NCBI RefSeq assembly: GCF_000499845.2
Contig: NC_023759.2
Coordinates: forward strand, 38,091,785 to 38,155,784
Origin: Phaseolus vulgaris
Lineage: Eukaryota; Streptophyta; Magnoliopsida; Fabales; Fabaceae
DNA length: 64,000 bases
Direction: 5' to 3'
Of this stretch, positions 1-12,096 are shown one piece after another. The notes under the pieces were generated by a model. The model searched no databases. It saw nothing but the letters and a program-made list of their open reading frames with translations, and was not told the origin of the DNA. The position numbers and the translations under genes were made by a program. The number at the start of each line of letters is the position of its first letter. The first letter of the stretch is position 1.

Positions 1-1035
1 GGACTTGGCAGCCAAGTTGAGCATAGGTGATGTGTTGGGACCTTTGGGAAAGTTTGACTTGTTTGGGTATGGGAAGAAGCTTGTCAGAATAGTTGGTAAA
101 TTCGACGGGATTTTGGAGCGCATCTTACAGGAACATGAAGCGAACAACTCCGAAAGAGGGGACATGATGGATATTCTATTGCGAGTCCACAAAGATCCAA
201 ATGCTGAGATGAGGTTAACAAGGAATGATATCAAGGCCTTCTTCCTGGTAAGTTCTTATCTTTTGCCTTGGACATTCACTGTTTTTATGTAAAAAAGTTT
301 CACATTTTTAGAACTTAGACTCAGTTTATAAAACCAATTTTCATAGTTTATTGCCAAAAAAGAAAGTGTAAGGTAGCACAGGAGTAGAGTAGAAAAGTGA
401 CTATAGTTTTTGTGGTGTGTTGCAAGGATATTTTCCTAGCGGGAACAGACACGACTTCAACAGCGTCCCAATGGGCCATGGCAGAAATCATGAACAACCC
501 AGGAGTGTTGACGAAGATGAGGGCAGAGATTGATGAAGTAGTGGGTTCTAGCAGGTTGGTCATTGAATCAGACCTTCCAAATCTACCTTATCTCCAAGCT
601 GTTGTGAAGGAAGTGCTAAGACTCCACCCTACGGCACCGTTCAGTCTTAGAGAATCAGCAGAGGAGTGCACCATCAATGGGTATGATATAAAGGGCCAGA
701 CACGGACACTGATCAATGTGTACGCCATCATGCGAGACCCAGAAGAGTGGGCGAACCCAGAGGAGTTTATACCAGAAAGGTTCTTGGTAGACGACAGTGA
801 TGTGACAAAGGGTGGTGATTTCAGGTACCTTCCATTTGGATCTGGGAGGAGGGGATGCCCTGGATCTTCACTTGCCTTAACGGTTATACAAGGGACAGTT
901 GCATCATTGATCCAATGTTTTGATTGGAAGACGAAAGGGGGAGAGAGGGTTTGTTTGGAAGAAGGATCATCATTTTCTACAGGATTGGCAAAGCCACTTC
1001 TTTGTTATCCTGTTACTCGTTTTAATCCTTTTTAA
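1..1035 (+). CDS. Cytochrome P450, copy A of the tandem array (5' end outside window)
   Basis: This is the 3' part of an A-type P450. The visible exon 1 runs to 247, a GT-AG intron follows (248-426), and exon 2 is 427-1035, ending in TAA. The splice joins ...AFFL to DIFLAGTDT, which restores the I-helix. Exon 2 carries AGTDTT (oxygen activation), KEVLR (ExxR), PERF and the haem loop [11 protein letters not shown]. It is very similar to copy C at 28471-30098, and no disabling change is visible in the part present. Membership of clan 71 is clear; within it the sequence looks closer to the CYP712/CYP705 side than to the CYP93A genes at 37-42 kb. Substrate cannot be told from sequence. Whether the gene is complete depends on sequence left of the window. 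Confidence 0.88.
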
Positions 1036-2712
1036 TTCTACACTGCTGTTATCTCTATCAAAAGTAGTGTTCTGTCATCTACTATGATGTTGTTTTTAGG
1101 TTCATCATCTACTCATTCACCATTCGTGTTGTTTGTTACCACTGTTGTCATATAATGAGGTCTCTCATTCTGCATTGTGCATTGTGCTGTCTTCAATTAA
1201 TTAACCAACTAAAAGAAGAAATAAAAAAGAACATTCGTTTTTAATTACTTAATATCTTTGTTTCATAGTTTAGTAAAAAAACGTAATTACTTGAAAAATA
1301 AAAACTTTAGATTTAAAAGTTATTTTATTATTTTAAACTGAAAAAATACTTTTATATTAAAATTTATTGAATACAGTCAGATCTAGCTTAAAGAAATTGT
1401 ATCAGTTTGGTTGGACTCATACTTTTATGATCAAAAAGTCTAGTTTCATCCAATCCTATATTGGATAAATTTTTTATTCAAATTAAGTACACAAATAAAA
1501 TTAATTTAATTTAATATATACCTACATTCATTTAGATTGTTGGTTGAATGGACTGAGCTAAAATTAACCTACTTCAAAATTCCTAAAGTATTGATCAGGA
1601 GTGCCTCATGAGATGATATTGTTCACCTATTCAATTTAGCTTTTTCCAAAATCAGTTGTGACTATAGTCAAGACAGATATAAATACAAAAAAAGAAAACA
1701 TCTCATGGCAGTAATGTTGTTCTTCTATTGTTTGACCCTCCAGGATACCAAAATGTTGCAAAGTCAGCAGTCCACTAATTAATATTGTAGAAAATAATTA
1801 GATACAATGAAATGATAGAATCCAAGTTCGAAACAAAAATAAAATACTTTGATTGGTTAAAAGTTTCTCTATAAACACTAATGACGGAAGAAAAAATGGC
1901 TTTTCCGAAAAGCTAATTTTAATTATGCACAACTATGCACATAAGCTTAATTTTAGTTTATAGAAAAAGTTTATTTAATTATTCTTGCTTATCTTCGTCT
2001 TAAATATAAGTACTAATGGAGATGTTTATCTAAACAGGATTTAGAACAACTTGTAAGATGAAGTGTAGCTATTATACCTGGATGGAGAATAGGAAAAAGC
2101 ATGCAAGGTCTAACAATCAATGGAGGTTGTAGAAATTGTCAATGCCCTTGTCAATGTGAAACGACCAAGCAACCCAGATACCGATCAAGTTCAAAATGAA
2201 AGCAACAAATTGTAAGGTGAGATGATTGATCTTTTGAAGTTTTTAGTTCCAGATAGAGTCTTGTATGCAAGCATCCCAGTAAATTGTGAGAATAAAAGAA
2301 GGTAGTTTCTAACATAAAAGTATCTATTGATATTGATTTACATTCAGATTATGAAAAAAATCATACATGGAGACAAAACAAACATCAAATCTTATTTGAA
2401 CTTAAGTACATGATAAAATACTTAAATTTAGTTATTATTCAATCAAATTTTGTGTTGAAAATATTTGCAGTTAAATGAATGTAGTTGAGTGTAGTGTAAA
2501 ATCTGTAGAACAAATATAAATTATTCTCATGTGAAGCTGAAGTTCTTATCTCTTGAAGTTTGGTGTGATTTGAACATATGGAACTTGCGAAATCATAATT
2601 ATGAAGAAATGGCACAGGTACATGGATAATAGAAATTTGTGCGTGATTTCATAGTTTGAGTGGTTAAGGTAAGGCTCTTGAGATGAATTGAAAGCATTGG
2701 TTAACTTTAAAC
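1036..2712. other. Spacer A, proximal part (3' flank of P450 copy A)
   Basis: This AT-rich non-coding stretch aligns almost base for base with 22377-24172 behind copy B. From about 1247 (copy B: about 22689) to the next gene it forms the repeated spacer. The first 200-300 bp also recur behind copy C (30099-30396), so they belong to the gene's 3' flank. A short open frame near 2120-2217 exists in the paralogue too, but I do not recognise it. Confidence 0.7.
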
Positions 2713-3020
2713 ATGTTACCAGCTGGTGGCATGCTTGGCAGTACCTTAAATAGATTTTATGTTTATATTAGGTATTATCATTCTTCACCAATCCTTATAC
2801 TTTTATTTACTTGTCCTTCATTGCAGAGTCTATGTATTGCAGGTTTTTCTAATGGTTATCAACAGTTTTCTACCAGTTTTTCTGTTGCCTCAGGGGGGAA
2901 CATTTCGTCAATGGGGGAGCAGAGAATTTCTAGCCAGATGATTCCCACTCCTGGATTCTCAGTCAACAGGAGTCACTCACATATGAACATAGATTCTAAT
3001 ACTAATGGAGATGCATTTCC

Positions 3021-3023
3021 GGT
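3021..3023. repeat. 3-bp target-site duplication (GGT) of the CACTA element, left side
   Basis: GGT precedes the left terminus. Its partner is ACC at 12306-12308, which is GGT reversed by the later inversion. The empty site CCGGTGTAGAG is preserved at 24471-24481. Confidence 0.75.
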
Positions 3024-3299
3024 TACTACAAGAAAAGCTTGATTTAGCTTCCAAATTTTTGCGTGGGCCATTTGTGGACGCTACTCTCGTCGGCCAAAAT
3101 GAGTAAAAGTCCACGCAAGATTTACATTGGACGCAAAACAGACGCATATATTGATTTAAGATTTTTTTTAAAAACATTTTTGCGTCGGCCGCGGCCCACG
3201 CATAGACGTCGGTTTTGTGTCGGTCGCGGCCCACGCATATGCGTCCGCTATAGCCCACGCATGTTTAGAATTTTAAAATTTAAATATTTTTAACGTATA

Positions 3300-3836
3300 A
3301 TAAATATTTTAATATTTAATTCTTTATTATATTTATTTTAGAATTATTTCTTTAATGTTATAATAAATTATTTAATTTATCAATTTTGAATATAAATTAA
3401 TTAAATTAGATTTATTAAATTAAATAAGTGTTTGATTTAAAATTAATTGAGTAAAATAAAATATATATTTAAATTATTTAAATGTTATATAAAATATTTG
3501 TTTATTTTAAATATTATTTATGTTAAATTTATTTTATTTATATATTGTCATAACTATTTTATTTTTGAAATTATGATATAAATTAGTTAAATTAAATTTA
3601 TTAAATTGATAATAATAATATTAAATTTATTAAATTGATGATAATAATATTAAATTTATTAAATTTATTAAATATTAATATTAATACTAATAATATTAAT
3701 AATATGTATAAGAATATTAATAATATTTATAATAATAATGTTAATTATAATATTAATTATAATGTTAATTATAATATTAATTATAATATTAATTATAATG
3801 TTAATTATAATGTTAATTATAATGTTAATTATAATA
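3300..3836. repeat. AT-rich filler ending in a 12-bp tandem repeat
   Basis: This is almost pure A/T inside the CACTA element. From about 3740 to 3835 it becomes a tandem array of a 12-bp unit (RTTAATTATAAT, about eight copies), ending right at the Helitron 5' end. Translated frames here, rich in Asn/Ile/Tyr, are composition artefacts. Confidence 0.75.
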
Positions 3837-5298
3837 TCTATACTATATATAAAGGAAGGGGATTCCCTTTTAATTGTTATTTTATTTTTTCTAATTTTAT
3901 CCTTATATTTTTATTTAATTTTATTTTAAAAACAGTTTTAATTTTATTTTATATCTTAAATTTAAAATTAAACATTATAAAATGAGACTTGTTCGGAACA
4001 TTTCAAAATTGTATATTTTTCTGTTCATCTTTTATATCATCAAACACCTTTTTCAAAGGTCTTTTCTATTTTCTGTAATATCGTTCCAGATTCACAAAAT
4101 CAACCAGTAAGTCTTTTTTTTTCAATTATAAAATAGATAAAGTAGAAGATAGAAATGCAATATGTGAATTTACTTTTTCTTTTATTCATTTATGCATATC
4201 TTTAAATTTAGAGTTTTGTTCTTGAGTTTTGTTCTTTCATGCAATGTATGATGACAATAACACCATAAAAAAAATTTAGGATTTTAAGAGAAAAAAAACT
4301 TACCGGATAAAAGTGCATCATTGAGAAATGATCATAAACAGTCCGCATGTTGGTGTAGTGTTCGTTCTTGAATTTTCCGAACATTCAAACTTCGTTCTTG
4401 AATTTTCAACTGATACTGATGGAGGGTAGCACCATTTTTTAAATAGCTTTTCTAATTATATGAGTCTTGGAATCTCTTTTGGATTTTTGAATATAAAACT
4501 TTGCCTTTAATTCATGAAAAATATCACTTTATGTGCATGGGTTCTGATTTGGAATTTGGGATTTAGTGAATTGCGATTTTGTTGGGTACAAAGAAATCAA
4601 AATTGGAAGCCAACCAAATCCATTAGATTGCAAAAAGAAAAGAATAGATGGGTCGAGGTTGGATTCGAATGGATGAAATCGTTACCGAGTTGACGGTTAA
4701 GACACTGTTACTCATTGATGGCATAAAATAAAAACATAATTAAATTATATTTAATAAAAAATAAAAAATTAACTGTAACGGTTTTCTATACTTACTTAAA
4801 TTATTAACAGTAGCGACTCCCAATACTTAATTTCAAGAACTAAACTTAATTTTTTGTATTTAAATAATAAAAAATCACATAAATTAAAAATATATTTAAA
4901 TTATACTTAAAAATATGTTTTTTTTTAAATATTATCATATTTTACAATACATATTTATTTTCTGAAGATATTTTTTATTTATGCTATCTAATTTTTTTTC
5001 ATATACTTATTATTTATTTTATATTTTTATTTCATAAATCAATATTGTTTGGTGCTTTTGATTGCTTTCGTTTACCACTCATATAAAAAAAAAAGGTCAA
5101 CTATAATTCTTGCTGTAGGTTTGTTTTGCATTAGTGATTTGTTATTAAAATTAGTAACACTTGCTTTTGATGTGTACTATAGTACTATTATTTGATGTTT
5201 TTTAATTGTTTATGAAAGTGATTTCATAATTTGTTTTACTTTTAGTTTTGATTTATATTCTAGAATTTTTTACATAATTTTTCTAAGAAGACGAAGAA

Positions 5299-5880
5299 TG
5301 ACCATTGAACAAAGGACAAATGAGCTATCTACACAAAGCAGAACTTATAAAGAAAGGAGATTGAAATCTATTCGACATTTGGCTCGATCAATCAATAATG
5401 CAAGTAACAAACATGTTATATAACACAACAAATTTTTTTATTTTTTTTATAGTTTTATAGATTCATTCATTCATTTAACTTGACATTTGAAGGATCTAAT
5501 GATAACGAAGCAGGACCAAGTAACACACATGTTACTGAACTTGGTTAGTACACTTTTATGCTTAAGATGTCAATTTCCAAAAAGTATAGTATTTAAAAAG
5601 TCAGATGCAATATCTATACGAAGAAAAACTTATAGAGAAAGAAAAAACAATATTCTTGATATGACAAATATTGTTCCAGGAAGGAGATTGTCAATCTATT
5701 CGACATTTGGCTCGGTCAATAAATGATGCAGGTAACACATATTGTTGCTTTAAATTGTTCTATGTAATTTTATTCATTTATTTAACTTCACAGGTTCTAC
5801 TTTTACTCCACAAAACTTTCAAGGATCAAATGATAATGAAGCAGGACTAAGTAATACAAATATCATTGACATTGAAAATG
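5299..5880 (+). pseudogene. 5' exons of the Helitron RepHel gene (probable)
   Basis: Short coding-like blocks are separated by GT-AG-like gaps. Two related blocks, around 5330-5395 and 5625-5730, both encode versions of a YKERR...SIRHLARSIN motif, and a GSNDNEAG-type motif recurs near 5490 and 5825, so the region seems built of internal duplications. It precedes the zinc-finger N-terminus of the Helitron protein and has no other gene nearby. Exon structure is uncertain. The stretch 3837-5298 upstream holds no frame I can assign. Confidence 0.4.
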
Positions 5881-8120
5881 GTTAGTATATTTTTATCGCA
5901 ATATTTACGTGATGGAAGTTCAATGAAATACTTCACTTTTTTGAAAGATTATTACACATGTAGGAAGGCAACAAAGATTTCGACGGATACATAACTGTGC
6001 TTGAAATTTTAGAAACACTGTTGCGATGGTAATGTTTCAATTGTCAACTCCGACTACATGTGCACATTGTCATGCACAATTATTTTACCATGAATCACGT
6101 GATATGTGTTGCTCGGGTGGAAAAGTATTACTTCCCCGTGTTACTGCTCCGGATGAGTTGGTTCAAATATTTTCTGGTTGTTCTTCTGAAAGTAGACACT
6201 TTAGACAACATATTAGAAGTTACAACCATGTGTTTTCATTCACTTCACTTGGTGTTCACATGGATGAAAATATAGTTGCAACTGGTCATGGTATATATAG
6301 TTTTCGTGCTCAAGGTACAATGTATCACAGGATTGGAGGCTTTTTTCCAAATGAGGGGTCTAGGCCACGTTTTTTGCAATTGTACATTTATGACACTGAA
6401 CATGAATTACAAAATAGGATGTTGGAAACTCCTCATCTCCATCAAACTATTGTTAATAAGTTGCAACAAATACTACATCGGTGCAATCCTTTTGTGCATG
6501 TATTCAGACAACTTGCTCAAGAACAAAATATACATGAATGTACTTTACTCATTAAAGAGCGTCCTGTCAATCAACCACAATATAATCTTCCAACTGCATC
6601 TCAAGTAGTAGCAATAATTGTTACTGGGGACACATAATCAATGGCACGTGGACGAGACATTAAAGTTGTAAGTCATGATGGGAACTTAATAAACATTCAA
6701 GAAACTGTGGGATATTATGACCCTTTACAATATCCACTATTATTTCCTTTTGGAACATATGGTTGGGATCTCAACACAAAAAATCATACTGGCCAAAATA
6801 TCTCATGCCGAGAATATTATAACTACATGCTTCAGGTAACTTCCAACATAATTATATATATCATTTCCAACAATTTACATACCAATGTTGTGTCATAAAA
6901 TTAATACACATACATCATTACTTCAATGTAGATTTGTCCCAATGATCACTCTACAATATTACAAGCAGGACGACTTTTACAACAATATGTTGTAGACAAC
7001 TATGTGAAGATTGAAGTAGGAAGGTTACGATGGATTCGAAATCATCAAAATAATATTCGTGCTGAAGTGTATCAAGGTTTGCAAGATGCTTTGCATGAAG
7101 GACAAACTCACACAGGTACATAATGTATCTAACATACTACATCTATTACATTTAAATATATCAAAACTCATACTATTTTTTTATTCAAGGAAATGTTGGA
7201 CATAGGACAATATTACCATCATCATTTATTGGTAGTCGTCGAGACTTGACACAACGATATGAAGATGGCATGACAATTGTTGCTCATGATGGTAAACCTG
7301 ATATTTTCCTTACAATGACATGCAATCCTTCTTGGAATGAAATTTCTTCAGAGCTTAAACATTTTCAAACTCCACAAGATCGTCCTGACTTGCTCACAAG
7401 AATATTTCGAGCAAAATTTGAACAATTGAAGGAAGATGTGATTGATAAAGGAGTTCTTGGAAAAGTTAAAAGTTACATGTATGTGACTGAATTTAAAAAA
7501 CGTGGACTACCCCATGTGCATATGTTACTTATCTTACAAGATAATGATAAATTACGTGATCCAGAAGATTATGATAGCATTGTTAGAGCAGAAATACCAA
7601 AAAGTGAAGAAGAGCCACAGTTGCACGAAGCTGTACTGAAACACATGATACACGGGCCTTGCGGAACTCTTAATCCAAGATCACCATGTATGAATTAAAA
7701 TCAATGCAAGAAAAAATATCCTAAAGAGTTCTTGGAAGAAACACGTCAAGGTAATGACTCATATCCACAATACAAAAGACGTTTCAATGCACCAGTATCT
7801 ATAAATAGAAATGTGACTGTTGACAAGAAATGGGTGGTTCCTTATAACCCTTGGTTGTTGTTAAATATGATTGTCATATAAATGTTGAAGTGTGCAGTAG
7901 CATCAAAAGTATTAAATATTTATACAAGTATGTCTACAAAGGTCCAGATCGAGTAGCAATGGAGGTTCATAGAGGATCAATTGTAGATGAAGTTCAACAA
8001 TATATTGATGCTAGATGGATTTGTGCTCCGGAGGCTTTATGGAAAATATTCAGATTTACACTTTATCGAATGAATCCAAGTGTAGAAAGATTACAAATTC
8101 ATTTACCAAATCGTCATCAG

Positions 8121-9292
8121 GTGCGCTTCTATTTTATTTTTCTATAAAAGAAATAAATGTTTTCGTAATGTATAGTGATCCAGCCGGTTGACCAGAGCGC
8201 AAGAGTCTTGCCACGTCAAAGGTATCTTCCTCTGGATCGACTCTGCACCACGCTAGCTTCCGTCCTTCACACCTCGATTCTCCTCAAGAACCTGCAAAAG
8301 ACAGAGTGGCGCCGCTGCGGCCGATCGCGCTCCGACGCTCAAGTCAGTGACGGAATCACCAAAACTCTAAGAGAGAAAAGCTAAAACTCAAGGAACCGTG
8401 CAAAATCTCTCTCTCAGCGTACTCAAGTATTCTCAAAGCGTAAAGAAGTGTTCTAAACGCGCCTACCTCAGAATCTGTTAAGAGTTCCTTATATACCTGT
8501 GCATTTTCTCTCTCCTGACAGTTACACCTCTGGACACGTGGCTCGCATCCATCTGTACACGTGTCACCATCTGGAACGTCTTCTACTTCAGCGTCACTTC
8601 TACTCTTCAGGCTGTTCGACTAAGTTATCCATGCAAGGAGTAACTCGGTGCATAGCTGCCTTGGAGCGCGATCTCTTCTAGTGGCGAGCACGGGGTGTCA
8701 CCATGCACACCTTCTCTGTGGTCTCGCCTGCCGCTATCATGATTTGCATTACTTGCTCATCGTGCATGTTCTGGTAAACTGTTCCCTTGCCTCAACCTCT
8801 GGCCAGGGGATGATCATCTGATAACTTCATCCTTCGTACTCGTGCCCTTTGAAAGCCTTGAACAAGCTTCCCTGATCTTTCGGCGATGTCCCCCTCTCGG
8901 CGATCTCTAACCACTTGGTCGTCTAAGCTCGCAGACGGCGACTACGGCACAAGTCTGGTGACCGCCGGTTTAGATATGCTAGAGATCGGAGCACGCCAAC
9001 TTAACGATTGGCGACTACACAGACCTCCCGATGTACTTCCCTTCTGTCAGTCAGGTGTTCCGCTTAACACGCCTATATTATCGCTCGCTGCCACGTCATC
9101 ACTCCCGACTACCTGGTCGGTAAATATAGTATAAATTCATGTAAACTGAAGTTGCACCTCAGATTTGAAACTTTCTTTGTTGGTTCTTATTTTATCTATT
9201 TGTCCTTCTGTAGTTTTAGAGAGAGAAGATGAAGAGATCAAAGTGGTGCAATATTTCAATTCATCATCTCTGTTTTTTACTTTCTATTTCAG
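8121..9292 (+). other. Intron-like interruption of the Helitron gene bounded by a 15-bp direct repeat
   Basis: The coding frame ends in ...LPNRHQ at 8120 and resumes as VRFYKHQ at 9293. The gap begins GTGCGC and ends TTTCAG, so it could be spliced, restoring the frame exactly. The 15 bases CAGGTGCGCTTCTAT occur at both edges (8118-8132 and 9290-9304). The gap would be about 220 bp without the LTR-like insertion it holds. Confidence 0.6.
8176..9124 (-). mobile_element. Probable solo LTR (minus orientation) inside the Helitron
   Basis: A 949-bp block, visibly richer in G+C than its surroundings, is flanked by TATAG on both sides (8171-8175 and 9125-9129), a 5-bp target duplication. Read on the minus strand it ends in ...GGCTGGATCA, so the CA end fits. 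The opposite end lacks the expected TG (TTTACC instead). A minus-strand TATATAAGG near 8490 sits where an LTR promoter would, followed by a leader-like stretch. No reverse transcriptase or gag is present. Small open frames inside it are not credible genes. Confidence 0.55.
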
Positions 9293-9740
9293 GTGCGCTT
9301 CTATAAGCATCAAAACATAAGTGATGTATTAAATGATGACAACACTTCTAAAACCATGCTCACAGAATTCTTTGCACTAAATTGTCGAGATCCACATTCT
9401 AGAAGTTATTTGTGTAGAGAAATTACACAACATTATTGTTGGCATAACAGACAAAAGGAATGGTACCCAAGAAGGTCAAGGAAGAAAGTTATTGGTCGAA
9501 TTTATACTGTATCTCCTTCAGAAGGAGAAAAATTCTTCTTGAGTATTTTGTTATCCCATATAAGAGGGCCAACCAGTTGGGAATACCTATTATCACTGAA
9601 TCAAACATATTTCCCCACATTTAAAAAAGCAGCTGAAAAATGGGGATATTTTTAGAAAGTGATAATAGCATTCATGAATGCTTAGTCAAAGCATCAAGTT
9701 TACAGATGTTCGAAGTCTTTAGAATGAGTTTTGTATCTTT

Positions 9741-11285
9741 ATGGCAGAAGATTATACTTCAAGAAGTACTTCTATGGGCATCAACGTTAATATGCTATTG
9801 AGGGATTTGAATGATCTTCTTATTCAACATGGTAAAACAATCAATAATTTTGATTTACCAGCATTAACATTGGATGCATTTGAAAATACTTCAGTACCAA
9901 GAATTATACAAGAAGAGTTATCAATACAAATACCTAATGAAGATGTTGACAATGTACACAGATTGAATATTGATCAGTTGATTGCTTTCAATACCATTTT
10001 AGATGTAATTCATCGTAAGCAAAGTCAAGTATTTTTTGTGGACGGACCAGGAGGAACCGGTAAAACATTCCTTTACCGTACATTAATTGCATATTATAAA
10101 AGTAAAGGAAAAATTATTTTAGCGACAGCCTCCTCTAGTATAGCTACAACATTATTACCTGGTGGTCGAACTGCACATTCTCGATTTAAGATACCTATTA
10201 ATGTAGAAGTTGGTTCCTTTTGTTCAATAAGCAAACAATCTGATCTTGCAAAGCTACTAAGAGAAACAACAGCAATTATTTGGGATGAAGCACCAATGAC
10301 CAATAGATATGCTTTAGAGGCATTAGATAGATCATTAAAGGACATTCTAGATTGTGATGCTCCATTTGGGGGGAAAGTGATGATATTAGGAGGAGATTTT
10401 CGCCAGGTACTACCAGTTGTTCAAAAGGGTACAAAGGCACAAATGATTTTTGCATGTATTGTTAAGTCTCTTTTATGGAGTAACACAAAGGTATTGCATT
10501 TACAACAAAACATGCGATCATTGCAAGATCACAATTTTGCAGAATACCTCATGCGCATTGGAGATGGGATTGAACCTACAATTCTTGATGATATGGTGAA
10601 AATACCCCATGAACTAGCAATACCATGGGAAGGAGAAAGTTCATTACAAAAACTTATACAAGAAACATTTCCCCAATTGCAATTTCATACATGGGATGCA
10701 TCTTATATGGTTCAGAGAGCCATATTGACTCCAAAAAATGAAGATGTTGAAATACTTAATAACATGATTATTGATCATTTTCCAGGAGAACAACATAATC
10801 TATTGTCATTTGATGAAGTTGAAGGAGACACACATAGTCTATACCAACAAGAGTACTTGCACTCCATTGCTCCAGGTGACTTGCCACCTCATATTTTAAA
10901 GCTTAAAAAAGGTGCACCATTAATGTTGTTGCGAAACATAGACCCTAAATCTGGGTTATGTAATGGGACGAGATTATTGTGTCGTGGGTTCTACATGAAC
11001 ATGTTGGATATTGAAATCTTGACAGGTCAACATGCTGGAAAAAGATCTTTCTTACCAAGAATTAAACATAAAACAACAGAAAGTGCAGGTCTCCCATTTG
11101 TGCTTATTAGGAAACAATTTCCTATGAAATTAAGTTTTGCCATTACTATAAATAAATCACAGGGGCAAACTATACCTAATGTTGGAATTTACCTTCCACG
11201 ACACGTTTTTAGTCATGGTCAATTATATGTTGCAGTATCAAGAGGTGTTTCTCAAGCTTCAACAAAAATTCTTATTAAAAAATGA
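9741..11285 (+). pseudogene. Helitron Pif1-type DNA helicase domain
   Basis: A 514-residue frame encodes the C-terminal superfamily-1 helicase of a RepHel protein, which unwinds DNA during rolling-circle transposition. Seen in order: Walker A DGPGGTGKT (residues 101-109), the ATASSSIATTLLPGGRTAHS block, the DEAP Walker B block (WDEAPM), GGDFRQVLP, the QNMR block, and near the end INKSQGQT and LYVAVSRGV. The frame stops at KILIKK with a likely one-base slip near 11275: another frame continues as KNDTLKEK, and coding resemblance goes on to about 11355. The N-terminal link to the Rep part is broken near 9650, so this is the best-preserved piece of a dead gene. The domain is unmistakable. Confidence 0.85.
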
Positions 11286-11425
11286 TACCTTGAAGGAGAA
11301 GATGGAAATTTTACCAAAAATGTTGTTTATAAAGATATTTTATTATCACAAAATCAGGTATTGTTCGTTTTATTTATGTGTGACGCATAAATATAAGTAT
11401 AGGTGATTATTCTACTGACATTATT

Positions 11426-11430
<5 letters not shown>

Positions 11431-11469
<39 letters not shown>
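11431..11469. repeat. (TA)n microsatellite
   Basis: An uninterrupted TA dinucleotide run lies inside the 3' part of the Helitron. The rest of 11300-11870 holds no further recognisable coding block. Confidence 0.9.
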
Positions 11470-11471
<2 letters not shown>

Positions 11472-12048
11472 AAGGTAACATAATATACAAGGAGCCCTTA
11501 CAGTTGAATGAAGATATCAAAACAAAGCATTCACACATTTATCTACACAAACAGGTAATTATCAATATATGTATATTGCATATATATGTGTGTATTTTGC
11601 AATTTATTCATAATTGACATTCTTTCATAGGAAACAAAATTTGTAAAGACTGGAACAATTAGAAGGATGATCAATCACTCACATTGATTAAGCCAATTGA
11701 CATCAAGGTATAATGATTTTACATAATGATGATGATAATGATATTTTTTCATTCAATGTACTATAAATTTATAATGTTATAAATAAGTGTACAAATAATA
11801 ATATTTTTTAATTTTTAATTTTAATTTGAATATTAAATATAAATACATATAAATGAAAAAAATAAAAAATGCGGATACACAGGCGCGCCCGCTAGTAATA
11901 TTAATAATAATTTAATAATAATGTTAATAATAATTTAATAATATGAGTATAATTTATTTTATTATTATTATTAATAATTATATTAATATGTATATATTAT
12001 ATTAATAATAAGTATAATAAAAATGATAATATGACTAAAGAATTTGTT

Positions 12049-12096
12049 TGGTCTAGTGGTTAATGCTTCCCTGGTCACTGGAAGGACTTGAGTTCG
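12049..12096 (+). repeat. tRNA-derived (SINE-like) head truncated at the inversion junction
   Basis: TGGTCTAGTGG at 12049-12059 fits the pol III A box. GAGTTCG at 12090-12096 fits the start of a B box, about 41 bases further on, the spacing found in tRNAs and tRNA-derived SINEs. The sequence changes to inverted HAC1-like host DNA inside the B box. It does not fold into a complete tRNA, so it is read as a truncated SINE head. Confidence 0.4.

Larger units (their letters stand above)
6026..9655 (+). pseudogene. Helitron Rep (HUH endonuclease) region, disabled
   Basis: The region encodes the N-terminal Helitron protein: an early zinc finger (CAHCHAQLF...CCSGGK, 6053-6130), a helitron-like N domain (6641-6838, then exon-like pieces at about 6932-7115 and from 7190), and the rolling-circle nuclease. 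The two-histidine motif HVHML lies at about 7513-7527 and the tyrosine motif YLYKYVYKG at about 7918-7945. Together these nick and join single DNA strands. Lesions seen: in-frame TAA at 6635-6637, in-frame TAA at 7696-7698, a one-base loss near 7868 that shifts the frame just before the tyrosine motif, and a one-base gain near 9650. The part after 9293 (VRFYKHQNISDVL...) joins on to 8120 if the interval 8121-9292 is removed. Confidence 0.8.
3837..11895 (+). mobile_element. Helitron (rolling-circle transposon) with both ends, RepHel gene degenerate
   Basis: The 5' end TCTATACTATATATAAAG at 3837 follows an A; TC starts of this form are typical of plant Helitrons. The 3' end is a GC-rich, partly palindromic stretch (11872-11891) followed by CTAG at 11892-11895 and then T. 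Insertion between A and T without target duplication is the Helitron rule. Inside, on the plus strand, lie the Rep and Pif1-type helicase regions described separately. Several disabling lesions show it is not autonomous now. It sits inside the CACTA element and carries an LTR-like insertion of its own, so it is the middle layer of a nest. Confidence 0.85.

Noticed and set aside
3635..3985. Open frame of 116 codons rich in Asn, Ile and Tyr
   Set aside because: It is the translation of the 12-bp AT tandem array plus the Helitron 5' end; composition artefact.
8175..9134. Several frames of 60-82 codons in the G+C-richer block inside the Helitron
   Set aside because: The block is a probable solo LTR; the frames lack domains and lie in different phases.
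11179..11406. A separate small gene after the helicase
   Set aside because: It overlaps the helicase end in another frame; its last part is the helicase C-terminus after a one-base slip.
12049..12096. A possible tRNA gene
   Set aside because: Only A box and part of a B box are present; no acceptor stem or complete fold, and the sequence is cut by the inversion.
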